DNA from: Rhodanobacter sp. DHG33
Lineage (GTDB): Bacteria > Pseudomonadota > Gammaproteobacteria > Xanthomonadales > Rhodanobacteraceae
DNA: 64,000 bases
Assembly: GCF_014843005.1 (NCBI RefSeq)
Contig: NZ_JACYXM010000004.1
Location: 2,530-66,529 of the forward strand
Reading direction: 5' to 3'
Shown here: positions 8,619 to 17,895 of the stretch, one piece after another
Layout of the letters: each line of letters starts with the position of its first letter
How positions within the stretch are numbered: position 1 is the first letter of the stretch
Position numbers and translations under genes: made by a program
The notes under the pieces: generated by a model
What the model saw: only the letters and a program-made list of their open reading frames with translations
What the model was told of the DNA's origin: nothing
The model's database searches: none

Positions 8619-9797
8619 ATGAAATCGCCACGCCTAGCCCTGCTCTCCCTCGCCGTCGGTGCGTTCGCCATCGGCACCACCGAATTCACCCCGATGGGCC
8701 TGCTGCCCGTGATCGCCGACGGCGTCCACGTGAGCATTCCCCGCGCGGGCATGCTGGTCTCCGCCTATGCGGTGGGCGTCATGGTCGGCGCGCCGGTGAT
8801 GACACTGCTGTTCAGCCGCTTCGGCAAGCGCGCGGCGCTGATGTCGCTGATGCTCATCTTCACCCTCGGCAACCTGCTGTCGGCATTCGCGCCCAGCTAT
8901 ACGACCCTGCTGCTGTCGCGCCTCATCACCAGCCTGAATCACGGCGCCTTCTTCGGCATCGGCGCGGTGGTGGCGGCCAGCGTCGTGCCCAGGGAAAAGC
9001 AGGCCAGCGCGATCGCCGCCATGTTCATGGGCCTGACCGTGGCCAACGTCGGCGGCGTGCCGGCGGCGACCTGGGTCGGGCAGCAGGTGGGCTGGCGCCT
9101 CGCCTTTGGCGGCACGGCCATGCTCGGCCTGCTCACCATCGCGTCGCTGTGGCTGGCGCTGCCCAAGGGCGAGCCCGGCACGCGTCCCGACGTGCGCCGC
9201 GAACTGACGGTGCTGACGCGTCCCGAGGTGCTGCTGGCCATGGGCACCACCGTGCTCGGTGCGGGCGCCATGTTTGCGCTCTACACCTACGTGGCGCCGG
9301 TGCTCACCGATATCACGCATGCCAGCCCGGGCTTCGTGGCCTTCGCGCTGGTGCTGATCGGCGTCGGTTTCACGCTGGGCAACAGCCTGGGCGGCCGCCT
9401 GGCCGACTGGTCGCTGGATGGCGCCGCCAAGCTCATCCTTGCGTCGCTCGCGCTGATCATGGCCGTGCTGCCGCTGGTGCTGACCACGCATGTGGGCGCG
9501 GCGATCGGCCTGGTGGTCTGGGGCGCCGCGTCCTTCGGCATCGTGCCGCCGGTGCAGATGCGCGTGATGCAGGCTGCGGCGCAGGCGCCGGGGCTGGCAT
9601 CGTCCGTCAACATCGGCGCATTCAACCTCGGCAACGCAGTCGGCGCCGCGCTCGGCGGAGCCGTCATCAGCCAAGGGCTGGGTTATTCCGCGGTGCTCTG
9701 GGCGGGTGCGGCGCTCGCCGCCGGCGGCTTCGGCCTGGTCTGGCTCGGCCACAGCCATGCCCGCCGCCGTATGCCGCTGCCCTCTTCTTCTGTCTGA
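8619..9797 (+). CDS. MFS efflux transporter, DHA1 (AraJ/YdhP-like)
   Basis: This 392-residue inner-membrane protein has about twelve hydrophobic helices. The N-terminus (LALLSLAVGAFAIGTTEFTP) and RFGKRAAL in the loop after helix 2 are typical of drug:proton antiporters of the DHA1 group, close to YdhP/AraJ. The substrate is unknown; such pumps export drugs or sugars. The aldo-keto reductase gene follows 15 bp later in the same direction, so the two are probably one operon. The divergent LysR gene is the likely regulator. The ATG is 75 bp from the LysR start. Confidence 0.9.
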   Translation: MKSPRLALLSLAVGAFAIGTTEFTPMGLLPVIADGVHVSIPRAGMLVSAYAVGVMVGAPVMTLLFSRFGKRAALMSLMLIFTLGNLLSAFAPSYTTLLLSRLITSLNHGAFFGIGAVVAASVVPREKQASAIAAMFMGLTVANVGGVPAATWVGQQVGWRLAFGGTAMLGLLTIASLWLALPKGEPGTRPDVRRELTVLTRPEVLLAMGTTVLGAGAMFALYTYVAPVLTDITHASPGFVAFALVLIGVGFTLGNSLGGRLADWSLDGAAKLILASLALIMAVLPLVLTTHVGAAIGLVVWGAASFGIVPPVQMRVMQAAAQAPGLASSVNIGAFNLGNAVGAALGGAVISQGLGYSAVLWAGAALAAGGFGLVWLGHSHARRRMPLPSSSV

Positions 9798-9812
9798 GCG
9801 AAGGAAGCCTCG

Positions 9813-10619
9813 ATGAACACCATCCCCTCTTTTGGCGTCGGCACATTCCGCCTGACCGGCCAGACCGTGATCGACTCGGTGCGCAACGCGCTGGACGTGG
9901 GCTATCGCGCCATCGACACGGCGCAGATCTACGGCAACGAGGCCGAAGTCGGCCAGGCGATCGCCGAGAGCGGCGTGCAGCGCTCCGAGCTGTTCGTGAC
10001 CACCAAGATCTGGACCGACAACTACGCCAGGGCCAAGCTGATACCCAGCCTGCGCGAGAGCCTGGCGAAGCTGCGCACCGACCATGTGGACCTGACCCTG
10101 ATTCACTGGCCCGCGCCGGGCAACGGCGTGGCGCTGCCCGAATACATGGGGGCGCTGGCCGAAGCCAAGGCACTCGGCCTGACCCGCCGTATCGGCATTT
10201 CCAACTTCAACATCGAGCTGACGAAGCAGGCCTTGGCCGTGGTCGGCAAGGGCGAGATCGCCACCAACCAGATCGAGCTGAGCCCCTATCTGCAGAACCG
10301 CACGCTGACCGCCTTCCTCGAGGAGCAGGGCATCGTCGTGACTTCGTACATGACGCTGGCCTACGGCAAGGTGCTGAAGGACCCGGTGCTGGCGAAGATC
10401 GCGGACAAGCACCGGGCCACCGTGGCGCAGGTCGCGCTGGCCTGGGCGCTGCAGCTGGGCTACGCGGTGATTCCGTCCTCGACCAAGCGCGAGAACCTGG
10501 CCAGCAACCTGCTCGCCCGCGACCTGAAACTCGATGCCGACGACATGGCGCAGATCGCCGCGCTCGAACGCAACGGCCGCGAAGTCAGCTCCAAGGGTTT
10601 GTCGCCCGCATGGGACTGA
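9813..10619 (+). CDS. dkgB: Aldo-keto reductase, 2,5-diketo-D-gluconate reductase B type
   Basis: This 268-residue cytosolic enzyme reduces aldehydes and ketones with NADPH. DkgB of Escherichia coli (267 residues) acts on 2,5-diketo-gluconate and methylglyoxal. The catalytic tetrad is visible: Asp35 and Tyr40 in [11 protein letters not shown], Lys65 in TTKIW and His98 in LIHWP. The cofactor-binding end has [13 protein letters not shown]. The ribosome-binding site is GCGAAGGAAG before the ATG. It is the second gene after the MFS pump, and a strong terminator follows 100 bp downstream. A detoxification pair (reduce and export) is a reasonable inference. Confidence 0.88.
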   Translation: MNTIPSFGVGTFRLTGQTVIDSVRNALDVGYRAIDTAQIYGNEAEVGQAIAESGVQRSELFVTTKIWTDNYARAKLIPSLRESLAKLRTDHVDLTLIHWPAPGNGVALPEYMGALAEAKALGLTRRIGISNFNIELTKQALAVVGKGEIATNQIELSPYLQNRTLTAFLEEQGIVVTSYMTLAYGKVLKDPVLAKIADKHRATVAQVALAWALQLGYAVIPSSTKRENLASNLLARDLKLDADDMAQIAALERNGREVSSKGLSPAWD

Positions 10620-10721
10620 GGCGACGTATGCAGCATTGATGCGGGCCCTCCAGGCCATGCAGCGGATTTTCCGCCCGGGCACAGGACCCGAAAGCTGCCA
10701 TCGGCCATCACTCGCAAGCGC

Positions 10722-10749
10722 AAAAAGCCCGCATAACTGCGGGCTTTTT
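10722..10749 (+). terminator. Rho-independent terminator after dkgB
   Basis: AAAAAGCCCGCA-TAAC-TGCGGGCTTTTT is a perfect 12-bp stem with a 4-base loop. It has a T run on one strand and an A run on the other, so it can work in both directions. Confidence 0.9.
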
Positions 10750-10845
10750 CGCATCGGAAGGCCATCTTCCACCGGGCCGCGGATACGGCCCAAGGCGTTG
10801 AAGCGCCCTTTCACCAGGGCCATTCCGCCCATGTTGCGTCATGAC

Positions 10846-10861
10846 TTGACACCGGTGTCAA
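10846..10861. promoter_or_regulatory. Perfect palindrome TTGACACCGGTGTCAA, probable LacI-family operator
   Basis: The 16 bases are fully self-complementary with a central CG, the layout of operators bound by LacI/GalR proteins. They contain a TTGACA hexamer that could be a -35 box. The site ends 15 bp before the first ATG of the glucokinase gene. The only LacI-type regulator in the window is encoded at 22014-23027 at the end of the same sugar locus. I saw no second copy of this exact palindrome in the locus. Confidence 0.65.
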
Positions 10862-10876
10862 TTACGTTTCAAGCTG

Positions 10877-11953
10877 ATGGCGAATCCATTGCGGGGGAGC
10901 GCGCTGGACGTGGCAATCGACCATTCGGATCGACTGGCGGGGGTAACGACGACGCCGTTTCTGGCTGCCGACATCGGCGGCACGCACGCCCGTGTTGCGC
11001 TGGTGCGTGCCGCGCGCGGCGAGCGCCAGGGTATCGAGACGCTCGCCTACCGCAAGTTCGTGTGCGCGGAGTACCCGGGGGTGCCGGAACTGCTGCAGGC
11101 CTTCGTCGATGCCGAGGTCCAGGTTCCGGTGCGCCACTGCGTGCTGGCCTGTGCGGGCCAACTGCTGGGCGACGAGGTCGCGAACGACAACCTGGCCTGG
11201 CCCATCCGCCTGTCGCCCTTGCGCCAGGCGCTGGCGCTGGACGACGTCGCCATGCTCAACGACTTCGAAGCGCTGGGCTATGCGCTCGATGGCGAGCTCT
11301 CGCGTGGCGGCCGCCACCTGTGCGGACCCGACACGCATGGCGGCGGGCCGACCCTGGTGCTCGGCCCGGGCACCGGCCTTGGCGCAGCAGCGCACGTGCC
11401 GGGCCCCGCGGGCGGCTTCGTGCTGACCACGGAAGCGGGCCAGATGGACTTCGCACCGAGCTCGGTCCGCGAACGCGAAATCCTCGCGCACCTGGCGCCC
11501 GACGGCGGCTACGTGGAGTGCGAGCGCATCGTCTCGGGTCCGGGGCTGCTGACCGCGTACACGGCCCTGTGCGCATTGGATGGCGAGATACCGAAGCTGG
11601 CGACGCCCGAAGCCGTCACCGCCGCAGCCGCCGCACGCAGCGACGCGCATGCCGTGGAAGCCGTGGAAATTTTCTGCGCATCGCTGGGCAGCGTGGCCGG
11701 CAACCTCGCGCTCGCCTTCATGGCCACCGGCGGCGTGTACCTGGCCGGCGGATTCCTGTCGTCGATGTACGCACTGCTCAAGCACAGCGCCTTCGAAGCG
11801 CGCTTCCTGCACGGACGCAGCGCGCACGCCCTGCTGTCGCAGGTGCCGGTATGGGTGACGGAACACGGCCACCACGGCGTGCTGGGCGCGGCGCGCTGGT
11901 ATCTCCAGCGCGTCCTGTCGAGCGAAGCCATGGCCGATGGGATGGCCGCATGA
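10877..11953 (+). CDS. glk: Glucokinase
   Basis: This 358-residue cytosolic kinase phosphorylates glucose to glucose 6-phosphate with ATP. It belongs to the bacterial Glk family, with the phosphate-binding FLAADIGGTHARVALV near residue 28, MLNDFEALGYA, VLGPGTGLG and a C-terminal ASLGSVAGNLAL. The ATG at 10877 has no clear ribosome-binding site and is only 15 bp from the operator palindrome. A GTG at 10910 is preceded by GGGGGAG and would give the shorter N-terminus usual in the family; it may be the true start. The stop overlaps the hexosaminidase start (ATGA at 11950), so the two are translationally coupled. In this setting Glk would act on glucose or an amino sugar released from oligosaccharides. 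Confidence 0.88.
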   Translation: MANPLRGSALDVAIDHSDRLAGVTTTPFLAADIGGTHARVALVRAARGERQGIETLAYRKFVCAEYPGVPELLQAFVDAEVQVPVRHCVLACAGQLLGDEVANDNLAWPIRLSPLRQALALDDVAMLNDFEALGYALDGELSRGGRHLCGPDTHGGGPTLVLGPGTGLGAAAHVPGPAGGFVLTTEAGQMDFAPSSVREREILAHLAPDGGYVECERIVSGPGLLTAYTALCALDGEIPKLATPEAVTAAAAARSDAHAVEAVEIFCASLGSVAGNLALAFMATGGVYLAGGFLSSMYALLKHSAFEARFLHGRSAHALLSQVPVWVTEHGHHGVLGAARWYLQRVLSSEAMADGMAA

Positions 11954-14316
11954 GCCGCATCACGCCAGCAAAGCTTTGCCGGAGCGTGGCCGCCGCATGG
12001 CTGGCGGCAAGCGGCGCGACTGCAACAGGGGCAACAACGGCGGCAGCGGCAGCGCCCGCCGCACCTGCGCAGGCTGCGTGGTCGCTGATGCCGCAGCCTG
12101 CACGGGTGCGCCCCGCTTCGGGCACGCTCGAGATTGCGGATGGCGCCGAGGTCGCGGTGCACGGCGCCGAACCCGCGCAGGTGCAATCCATCGCGCAACG
12201 CTTCCTGCAGTTGCTGGCCGGCACCCGCGGCCTGCACCTGCACATGGCGGCTGCAGACAGTACGCATACCGCGATCACATTCGAGGTCGATCCGCACGCT
12301 GACGTTGCAGGCGACGCCGGCTATCGCATCGCGGTGGATGGCCACGGCATCGTGATCACCGCACGCACCGCGCGCGGCGCGTTCTACGGCAGCGTCACGC
12401 TATGGCAGCTGCTGACTCCGCCGGGCTGGAAGAGCGGCGCACCGGCAGAAGTGGCCGAGGGCACCATCGACGACCATCCGCGCTTCGCATGGCGCGCGCT
12501 GCTGCTCGATTCCGGACGGCACTACCAGAGCGCGTCCGACATCAAGAAGCTGATCGACTGGATGTCGCTCAACAAGCTCGACGTGCTGCTCTGGCACGTG
12601 ACCGAAGACCAGGGCTGGCGGCTCGACATCCCCCGCTATCCCGAACTCGTGAAAGTCGGGGCATGCCGCAAGGCGGTGGGGCTGGACAGCGAGCTGACCG
12701 GTTCCCCCGACAAGCCCTACTGCGGCTACTACACCGAAGCCGAAGTGCGCGACATCGTGCGCTACGCCGCCGAGCGCTACGTCGACGTGGTGCCGGAAAT
12801 CGACCTGCCCGGCCATTCGCAGGCGGCCATCGCGGCTTATCCGTGGCTGGGCGTCACCGGCACGCGGCCGCCCGTGTGGACCGAGTGGGGCGTCAGCCCG
12901 TGGCTGCTCAATCCCAACGAAAAAACCTTGCGTTTCGTCGACGACGTGCTCGATGAAGTGATGCGCCTGTTCCCTTCCCGCTACATCTCGATCGGCGGCG
13001 ACGAAGCCGACAAGCAGCAATGGAACGCATCGCCCGAAGTACGCGCACAGATGCAGACGCTGGGCCTCGCGAACATGGACCAGCTGCAGGGCTGGTTCAC
13101 CAACGAGATCGCCGCACACCTCATCGAACACGGACGCACGCCGGTCGGCTGGGACGACGAGCTGGTTGCCGGCGCCACGCTGCCGGCCTCGCAGGTCGTG
13201 ATGTCGTGGCATGGCGACAACCACGAACGCGTGGCGCTGCAAGCGATCCGCCAAGGCCACGACGTGGTGATGACGCCACAGGAATCGCTGTATTTCGACC
13301 ACTACCAGTCCGACCTGCCCGACGAATGGGCAGGACCGCCGCCCGCAGCAACGTTGCGGCAGGCCTACGACACCATCGTCGTTCCGAACGGTGCGAGCGC
13401 GGCCGAAGCGAAACACATCATCGGCGTGCAGGGCGGCCTGTGGACCGAGCAGATGCCCACGTTCGCGCACGACCAGCATGCGGTGTTCCCGCGCCTCGCG
13501 GCGCTGTCGGAACTCGGATGGTCACCGGCGGGGGCGCATGACTGGAATGGTTTCCTGCGACGCATGCCGGCCGAACTGGCGCGCTACCGCGCACTCGGCA
13601 TCGACTATGCCGACAGCGCATTCGCTCCCGCCTTCCGCGTGGCAGCGGCGGCCGACGGCAAGTTCCGGATCGAACTGTCCAACCAGGCGAACTTCGGCAC
13701 GATCCGCTACACCACGAACGGCTCCGCCCCGACCGACCGCTCCGCGCCCTACACCCGTCCACTGACTTTGCCGGCCAAGACGAGCCTGCAGGCCGCGACG
13801 TTCGCACCGGACGGTTTCGAACTCGCCGCGCCACGCATGCAGGCGCTGGATGAAACGACCCTGCTGGGCCGCGACGGCAGCGCGCTCGCCACATGCTCCC
13901 ATCAACCGGCCTCGCGTCTGGACGGCAGCCGTTCGCCGGGGGGATCGAAGCCCGTCTATGCCGTCGACATCGGCAATGCGTGCTGGCTGTGGCCGCGGGC
14001 ACGGTTGGATGGCGTCAGGCATGTCGCCCTGGTCGTCGAACGCATGGCCTGGCGCTTCGGTGACGAAGCGAAGGACGCCGTCGCGCGCCGCAAGTCCAGC
14101 GCAGCGGGCGAGTTCGAGATCCACACCGGCTCATGCATGGGTCCCTTGCTTGCCAGCGTGCCGCTGCAACGCGCGGCGCAGGCGACGGGGCAAACGCGTC
14201 TCGAAGCAGAGCTCGCGGTGCCGGCGGGGGCCGGCCTCCGCGATCTGTGTGTCTTTGCCACCGGCGATCCGCGCGATGGCCAGTGGGCGCTGGAACGAAT
14301 GACGTTTTCGAAATAG
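11950..14316 (+). CDS. Beta-N-acetylhexosaminidase, GH20, secreted
   Basis: This 788-residue exo-glycosidase removes terminal N-acetylglucosamine or N-acetylgalactosamine from chito-oligosaccharides and glycans. An Ala-rich signal segment spans roughly residues 1-42. A GH20b-like domain follows, then the catalytic barrel from about residue 180. That barrel has LDSGRHYQSASDIKKLIDWM, LLWHVTEDQGWRL, VPEIDLPGHSQAA and the Asp351-Glu352 pair in ISIGGDEADK used in substrate-assisted catalysis. The C-terminal third has a chitobiase-type tail and a sequence-diverse segment after residue 650. The start is the ATG at 11950, which overlaps the glucokinase stop (ATGA). It probably works in the periplasm or outside, feeding the TonB receptor and transporters of the locus. 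Confidence 0.92.
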   Translation: MSRITPAKLCRSVAAAWLAASGATATGATTAAAAAPAAPAQAAWSLMPQPARVRPASGTLEIADGAEVAVHGAEPAQVQSIAQRFLQLLAGTRGLHLHMAAADSTHTAITFEVDPHADVAGDAGYRIAVDGHGIVITARTARGAFYGSVTLWQLLTPPGWKSGAPAEVAEGTIDDHPRFAWRALLLDSGRHYQSASDIKKLIDWMSLNKLDVLLWHVTEDQGWRLDIPRYPELVKVGACRKAVGLDSELTGSPDKPYCGYYTEAEVRDIVRYAAERYVDVVPEIDLPGHSQAAIAAYPWLGVTGTRPPVWTEWGVSPWLLNPNEKTLRFVDDVLDEVMRLFPSRYISIGGDEADKQQWNASPEVRAQMQTLGLANMDQLQGWFTNEIAAHLIEHGRTPVGWDDELVAGATLPASQVVMSWHGDNHERVALQAIRQGHDVVMTPQESLYFDHYQSDLPDEWAGPPPAATLRQAYDTIVVPNGASAAEAKHIIGVQGGLWTEQMPTFAHDQHAVFPRLAALSELGWSPAGAHDWNGFLRRMPAELARYRALGIDYADSAFAPAFRVAAAADGKFRIELSNQANFGTIRYTTNGSAPTDRSAPYTRPLTLPAKTSLQAATFAPDGFELAAPRMQALDETTLLGRDGSALATCSHQPASRLDGSRSPGGSKPVYAVDIGNACWLWPRARLDGVRHVALVVERMAWRFGDEAKDAVARRKSSAAGEFEIHTGSCMGPLLASVPLQRAAQATGQTRLEAELAVPAGAGLRDLCVFATGDPRDGQWALERMTFSK

Positions 14317-14322
14317 GCAGTA

Positions 14323-14342
14323 CGCGGGATGCGCATCCCGCG
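14323..14342. promoter_or_regulatory. Perfect 20-bp palindrome between hexosaminidase and TonB receptor genes
   Basis: CGCGGGATGC-GCATCCCGCG is fully self-complementary and lies 7 bp after the hexosaminidase stop. It could be a transcript-end hairpin, though it has no T run, or a protein-binding site before the receptor gene. It does not resemble the LacI-type palindrome at 10846. Confidence 0.4.
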
Positions 14343-14513
14343 CGGGGAAGACGAGAGGGAAAGCCATGGCCCGCAAGGCCATGGCCCGGGAGATCGAGAC
14401 ATCGCATCGCGGCGATGCCTGCCCTGCGGCAGGTGTCGTCCAGCTACACGCTTTGAATGAAACATCGCGGAGCAACCGAGGTTCGCCAGGCATCAACAAC
14501 GAGGTCAAGGCCC

Positions 14514-17500
14514 ATGTCCACCGTACATCGCAAGCATCCCTTGTCATTTGCCATCACCGTTTCGCTGTTCGCCGTCGTCTCGACGTCGGCCGCGGCGTCG
14601 CCGTTCGCGGACGCGCAAACGGACGGCCAGACGACGCAGACCAGCACGACACAGAACGCGCCGGCGACATCGCCGGCACCCGGCACCGACAAGGCCGATG
14701 CCAAGAACAAGAACACCGCCGCGGACAAGAACGCGGTCACGCTGTCCACCGTGAACGTTTCCGGCGTGCGCGCGTCGCAGATGCGCGCGATCGACATCAA
14801 GCGCGATGCGGCGGACATCCAGGACAGCATCACCGCCGAAAACATCGGCGCGCTGCCCGACACCACCATCACCGACTCCCTGCAGCGCGTGACCGGCGTG
14901 CAGATCAACCGCGACGCCGGCGTGGGCACCTCGGTGGACGTGCGCGGCCTGCCGCAGGTCGGCACCATGCTGAACGGCGAGGTGTTCATCACGGCCGACC
15001 AGATCGACTCGCAGCAGCCCGACTTCACCATGCTGCCGTCCACGCTGTTCCACGGCGTGGACGTGGTCAAGTCGACCACGGCCAACGAGACCGACGGCGG
15101 CATCAGCGGCGCGATCGATCTGCACACCTACCGCCCCTGGGACCTTCCCAGCGGCTTCACCTACAGCTATTCCGCCAACGGCGAACGCGGCAGCACCACC
15201 GACCGCTGGGGCCCCGAGGCCAACGGCCTGATCTCGTACAACGACGACGGCAAGTGGGGTCTGCTGATCTCCGCCGATTTCTCCAACACCACTCGCGAGA
15301 ACTCCTCCGAGGGCCTCGACCAGTACGGCGTGGTGCTGAACGGCGAGAACGCCACCAGCGCGGGCGGCTATGGCGGCTTCCTGACGTCGTGGAACGGCGC
15401 GCCCATTCCGTCGCAGATCCACCAGAACGCCGACGGCAGCGTGGACGTCAACGGCGACGGCAAATCCAACGGCGTGTTCATGGGCAGCCAGAACATCGGC
15501 CTCTACGACACCATCACCCAGCGCAAGCGCAAGTCCGGCAACATGTCGTTCCAGGCGGATCTCGGCAACGGCTTCAGCCTGACCAGCGACTTCTTCTACT
15601 CGCAGCAGCGCGAGTGGGATACCAACGTCGGCATCCAGTTCAACTCCACCAACTGGCAGGGCGCGACCTACGTGCCGCTGCAGTCGCGCAATACCGGCAG
15701 CCCCGCGCTCGGCTCCTACGGCACGCCGGAGCCGGGCTGGGAAGGCTCGCAGCTGTACACCACGCAGGTGTACGAGAAGTGGCCGGGCGACGTGGAGTCG
15801 TTCTCGCAGATCACGCAGAAAAGCTCCAACGCGAAGAACTTCAATCTGCAGCTGGACTACGACAACGGCGGCTCGTTCACCTTCGGCCTGCGCGGCGTGC
15901 ACGACACGGCGTTCCAGTCGAACGTGGAAACCGACCTCAACATCTCCGATTCCGACGGCGGCCTCTGGCCCAACGTGCTGAACGACGGCAGCACCACGCC
16001 GGGCACCACCATGATCTACCCGTCGCAACTGGGCGGCGACCGCGTGTTCAACGCCAACGGCGTGCCGCAGAACACCATGCCGATCATCGCGAACTTCGGC
16101 GGGCACTACCTCACCATCAGCATGCCGCAAGCGCTGGCCAATGATTTCGCCAACCCCGCCGGCTGGACGATGAAGACCATCGAATCCTCCGGCGACTACG
16201 ACCGCCAGGTGAGCCTCAACGCGCTGCGCTTCGACGGCAAGTACGATTTCCAGGACGGCATCCAGCTCGAATTCGGCCTGCGCGACAGCATCCGCAGCGC
16301 CAACAACGTGGGCTGGACACTGGAAACGCCGGTCTACGCCGGCATGGGCGCCACCGATCCGAACGGCTGCCTGGTGCGCTACGTCGGCGCCGACGTGGTG
16401 ATGAACACCGGCTCGTGCACCGCGGGCAATGCAGAGGGTTACTACCGCGCAGGGCCGCTGTCCGCGATCTCGATGCCGAACACCGCGGCGCCGCTGTCGA
16501 GCAACTGGAAGGAATACACCAACCTGCTCGGCTCCGGCATCAACTACTGGGCGGTCAACCCCAACGCGATGATCAACCCCATCGGCTACTGGAAGTCGCT
16601 CTACCCCGACACCATCATCGCGGACGATCCCAGCACCACCTGGGGCGTGGGCCTGCGCGAGCTGACCGGCTATCTGCAGGGAGATTTCAGCGGCAACATC
16701 GGCGACATGCCGTACAGCGGCAACGTCGGCGTGCGCATGATCCACACCGACCTCAACGTGACCCAGCACCTGGTCGGCGCGCCCGGCGCCTACGGCGACG
16801 TATCGGCCCCCAACGGCACGGCCATCACCGACCGCAGCTACCAGGACGTGCTGCCGTCGGCCAACTTCTCGCTGGATATCACCGACAGCCTGAAGTTCCG
16901 CCTGGCCTACTCCAAGAACATGATGCCGCTCGACCTCAGCCAGTGGGGCGGCGGCCTGCAGCTGAACTACTCGCTGATGGAAACGCCGCAGGGACCGATC
17001 TACCGCGTCTCCAACGGCCAGTCCACCGGCAACCCGAACCTCAACCCGTGGCGCTCCACCAACTACGGTGCATCGCTGGAGTACTACATCAATCCCACCA
17101 GCATGGTCAGCCTCGCGCTGTTCCGCATCAACATGGAGAGCTTCATCAACAACGGCAGCGTGACCAACTGCGGCTACCCGGACGAGGACGGCGTGGTGCG
17201 CGACCACTGCATCGTGATCAACGAACCGGTGCAAGGTTCCGGCAACAGCATCCATGGTGCGGAATTCGACTACCGCCAGGGCTTCACCTTCCTGCCGGGC
17301 ATCCTGTCCAAGACGGGCATGGAGGTGAACGCCACCTACGCGCCCAGCAACACGGGCGAAAGGGATCTGTCCGGCGCCAAGATTCCGTTCCAGGACAACT
17401 CCACCAAGTCCGGGAACTTCATCCTGTGGTACCAGGACGACCGCTTCCAGGCACGCCTCGCCTACAACTACCGCTCGCGGCGCGCGGTGCAGGACCAGGT

Positions 17501-17714
17501 AGGCGGCATCACCGGCATGGAGATGTACGAGGCGCCGCAGAAGTACCTCGACGCGTCGGTGTCGTACAAGCTCAACAAGTACGCCGAAATCTTCCTGGAC
17601 GGCACCAACCTCACCAACGAGTACCAGCACTACTACCTCGTGTGGCCCGACCAGCCCGCGCACTCGAACTTCTCCGAGCGCATGGTCATGCTCGGCATAC
17701 GCGGTCAGTGGTGA
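14514..17714 (+). CDS. TonB-dependent receptor (oligosaccharide uptake type)
   Basis: This 1066-residue outer-membrane barrel would import oligosaccharides using TonB energy. It has a signal peptide (KHPLSFAITVSLFAVVSTSA), then a Thr/Ala/Asp-rich linker. The plug starts near residue 80 (VNVSGVRASQMRAIDIKRDA, LPDTTITDSLQRVTGVQINR, SVDVRGLPQVGTMLNGE). Its length and style match the large TonB receptors of Xanthomonas and Caulobacter that accompany glycoside hydrolases. The protein ends in a Trp (MLGIRGQW), near the usual aromatic barrel terminus. I chose the ATG at 14514, which has GAGG 9 bp upstream, rather than an in-frame ATG 57 bp earlier. Neighbours suggest N-acetylglucosamine or glucosamine oligosaccharides as ligand. 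Confidence 0.93.
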   Translation: MSTVHRKHPLSFAITVSLFAVVSTSAAASPFADAQTDGQTTQTSTTQNAPATSPAPGTDKADAKNKNTAADKNAVTLSTVNVSGVRASQMRAIDIKRDAADIQDSITAENIGALPDTTITDSLQRVTGVQINRDAGVGTSVDVRGLPQVGTMLNGEVFITADQIDSQQPDFTMLPSTLFHGVDVVKSTTANETDGGISGAIDLHTYRPWDLPSGFTYSYSANGERGSTTDRWGPEANGLISYNDDGKWGLLISADFSNTTRENSSEGLDQYGVVLNGENATSAGGYGGFLTSWNGAPIPSQIHQNADGSVDVNGDGKSNGVFMGSQNIGLYDTITQRKRKSGNMSFQADLGNGFSLTSDFFYSQQREWDTNVGIQFNSTNWQGATYVPLQSRNTGSPALGSYGTPEPGWEGSQLYTTQVYEKWPGDVESFSQITQKSSNAKNFNLQLDYDNGGSFTFGLRGVHDTAFQSNVETDLNISDSDGGLWPNVLNDGSTTPGTTMIYPSQLGGDRVFNANGVPQNTMPIIANFGGHYLTISMPQALANDFANPAGWTMKTIESSGDYDRQVSLNALRFDGKYDFQDGIQLEFGLRDSIRSANNVGWTLETPVYAGMGATDPNGCLVRYVGADVVMNTGSCTAGNAEGYYRAGPLSAISMPNTAAPLSSNWKEYTNLLGSGINYWAVNPNAMINPIGYWKSLYPDTIIADDPSTTWGVGLRELTGYLQGDFSGNIGDMPYSGNVGVRMIHTDLNVTQHLVGAPGAYGDVSAPNGTAITDRSYQDVLPSANFSLDITDSLKFRLAYSKNMMPLDLSQWGGGLQLNYSLMETPQGPIYRVSNGQSTGNPNLNPWRSTNYGASLEYYINPTSMVSLALFRINMESFINNGSVTNCGYPDEDGVVRDHCIVINEPVQGSGNSIHGAEFDYRQGFTFLPGILSKTGMEVNATYAPSNTGERDLSGAKIPFQDNSTKSGNFILWYQDDRFQARLAYNYRSRRAVQDQVGGITGMEMYEAPQKYLDASVSYKLNKYAEIFLDGTNLTNEYQHYYLVWPDQPAHSNFSERMVMLGIRGQW

Positions 17715-17763
17715 GCGTGGCGGTGACCGTGGCAGTCCCCCTCGCTGCCGCGGTCTTGGCGAT

Positions 17764-17795
17764 GGACTCATCCCCGCACCAACGGGGATGAGTCC
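17764..17795 (+). terminator. Hairpin after the TonB receptor gene
   Basis: GGACTCATCCCCG-CACCAA-CGGGGATGAGTCC forms a perfect 13-bp stem with a 6-base loop 49 bp after the receptor stop. There is no T run, so it may mark or stabilise a transcript end rather than terminate by itself. Confidence 0.5.
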
Positions 17796-17807
17796 TCGAC
17801 AATCCGC

Positions 17808-17836
17808 TCGTCGTCCCGGCGCAGGCCGGAATGACG
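17808..17836. repeat. REP-like palindrome (CGTCNTNCCGGCGCAGGCCGG type)
   Basis: The sequence CTCGTCGTCCCGGCGCAGG continuing CCGGAATGACGGC matches the two arms of the REP-like pair at 37671-37762. It is an extragenic palindrome of the kind scattered through xanthomonad genomes. Confidence 0.6.
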
Positions 17837-17895
17837 GCAAAAAAGCGACACACTTCATCGGCGCACGCACCGCAACCGACAACGACAAGGCAGCC

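Noticed and set aside
8634-10832. A 732-codon minus-strand frame across the MFS and aldo-keto reductase genes
   Set aside because: It is composed of His/Arg/Gly repeats typical of antisense frames in GC-rich genes; the plus-strand genes have clear family motifs.
10534-11949. A continuous open frame of 1260 codons that extends upstream of the hexosaminidase
   Set aside because: It overlaps the glucokinase gene in another frame, and the hexosaminidase start with signal peptide is at 11950 with an ATGA overlap. Long open frames on both strands are normal in this GC-rich DNA.
17764-17836. A riboswitch ahead of the APC permease
   Set aside because: The elements are a simple hairpin and a REP palindrome; no conserved aptamer pattern was seen.
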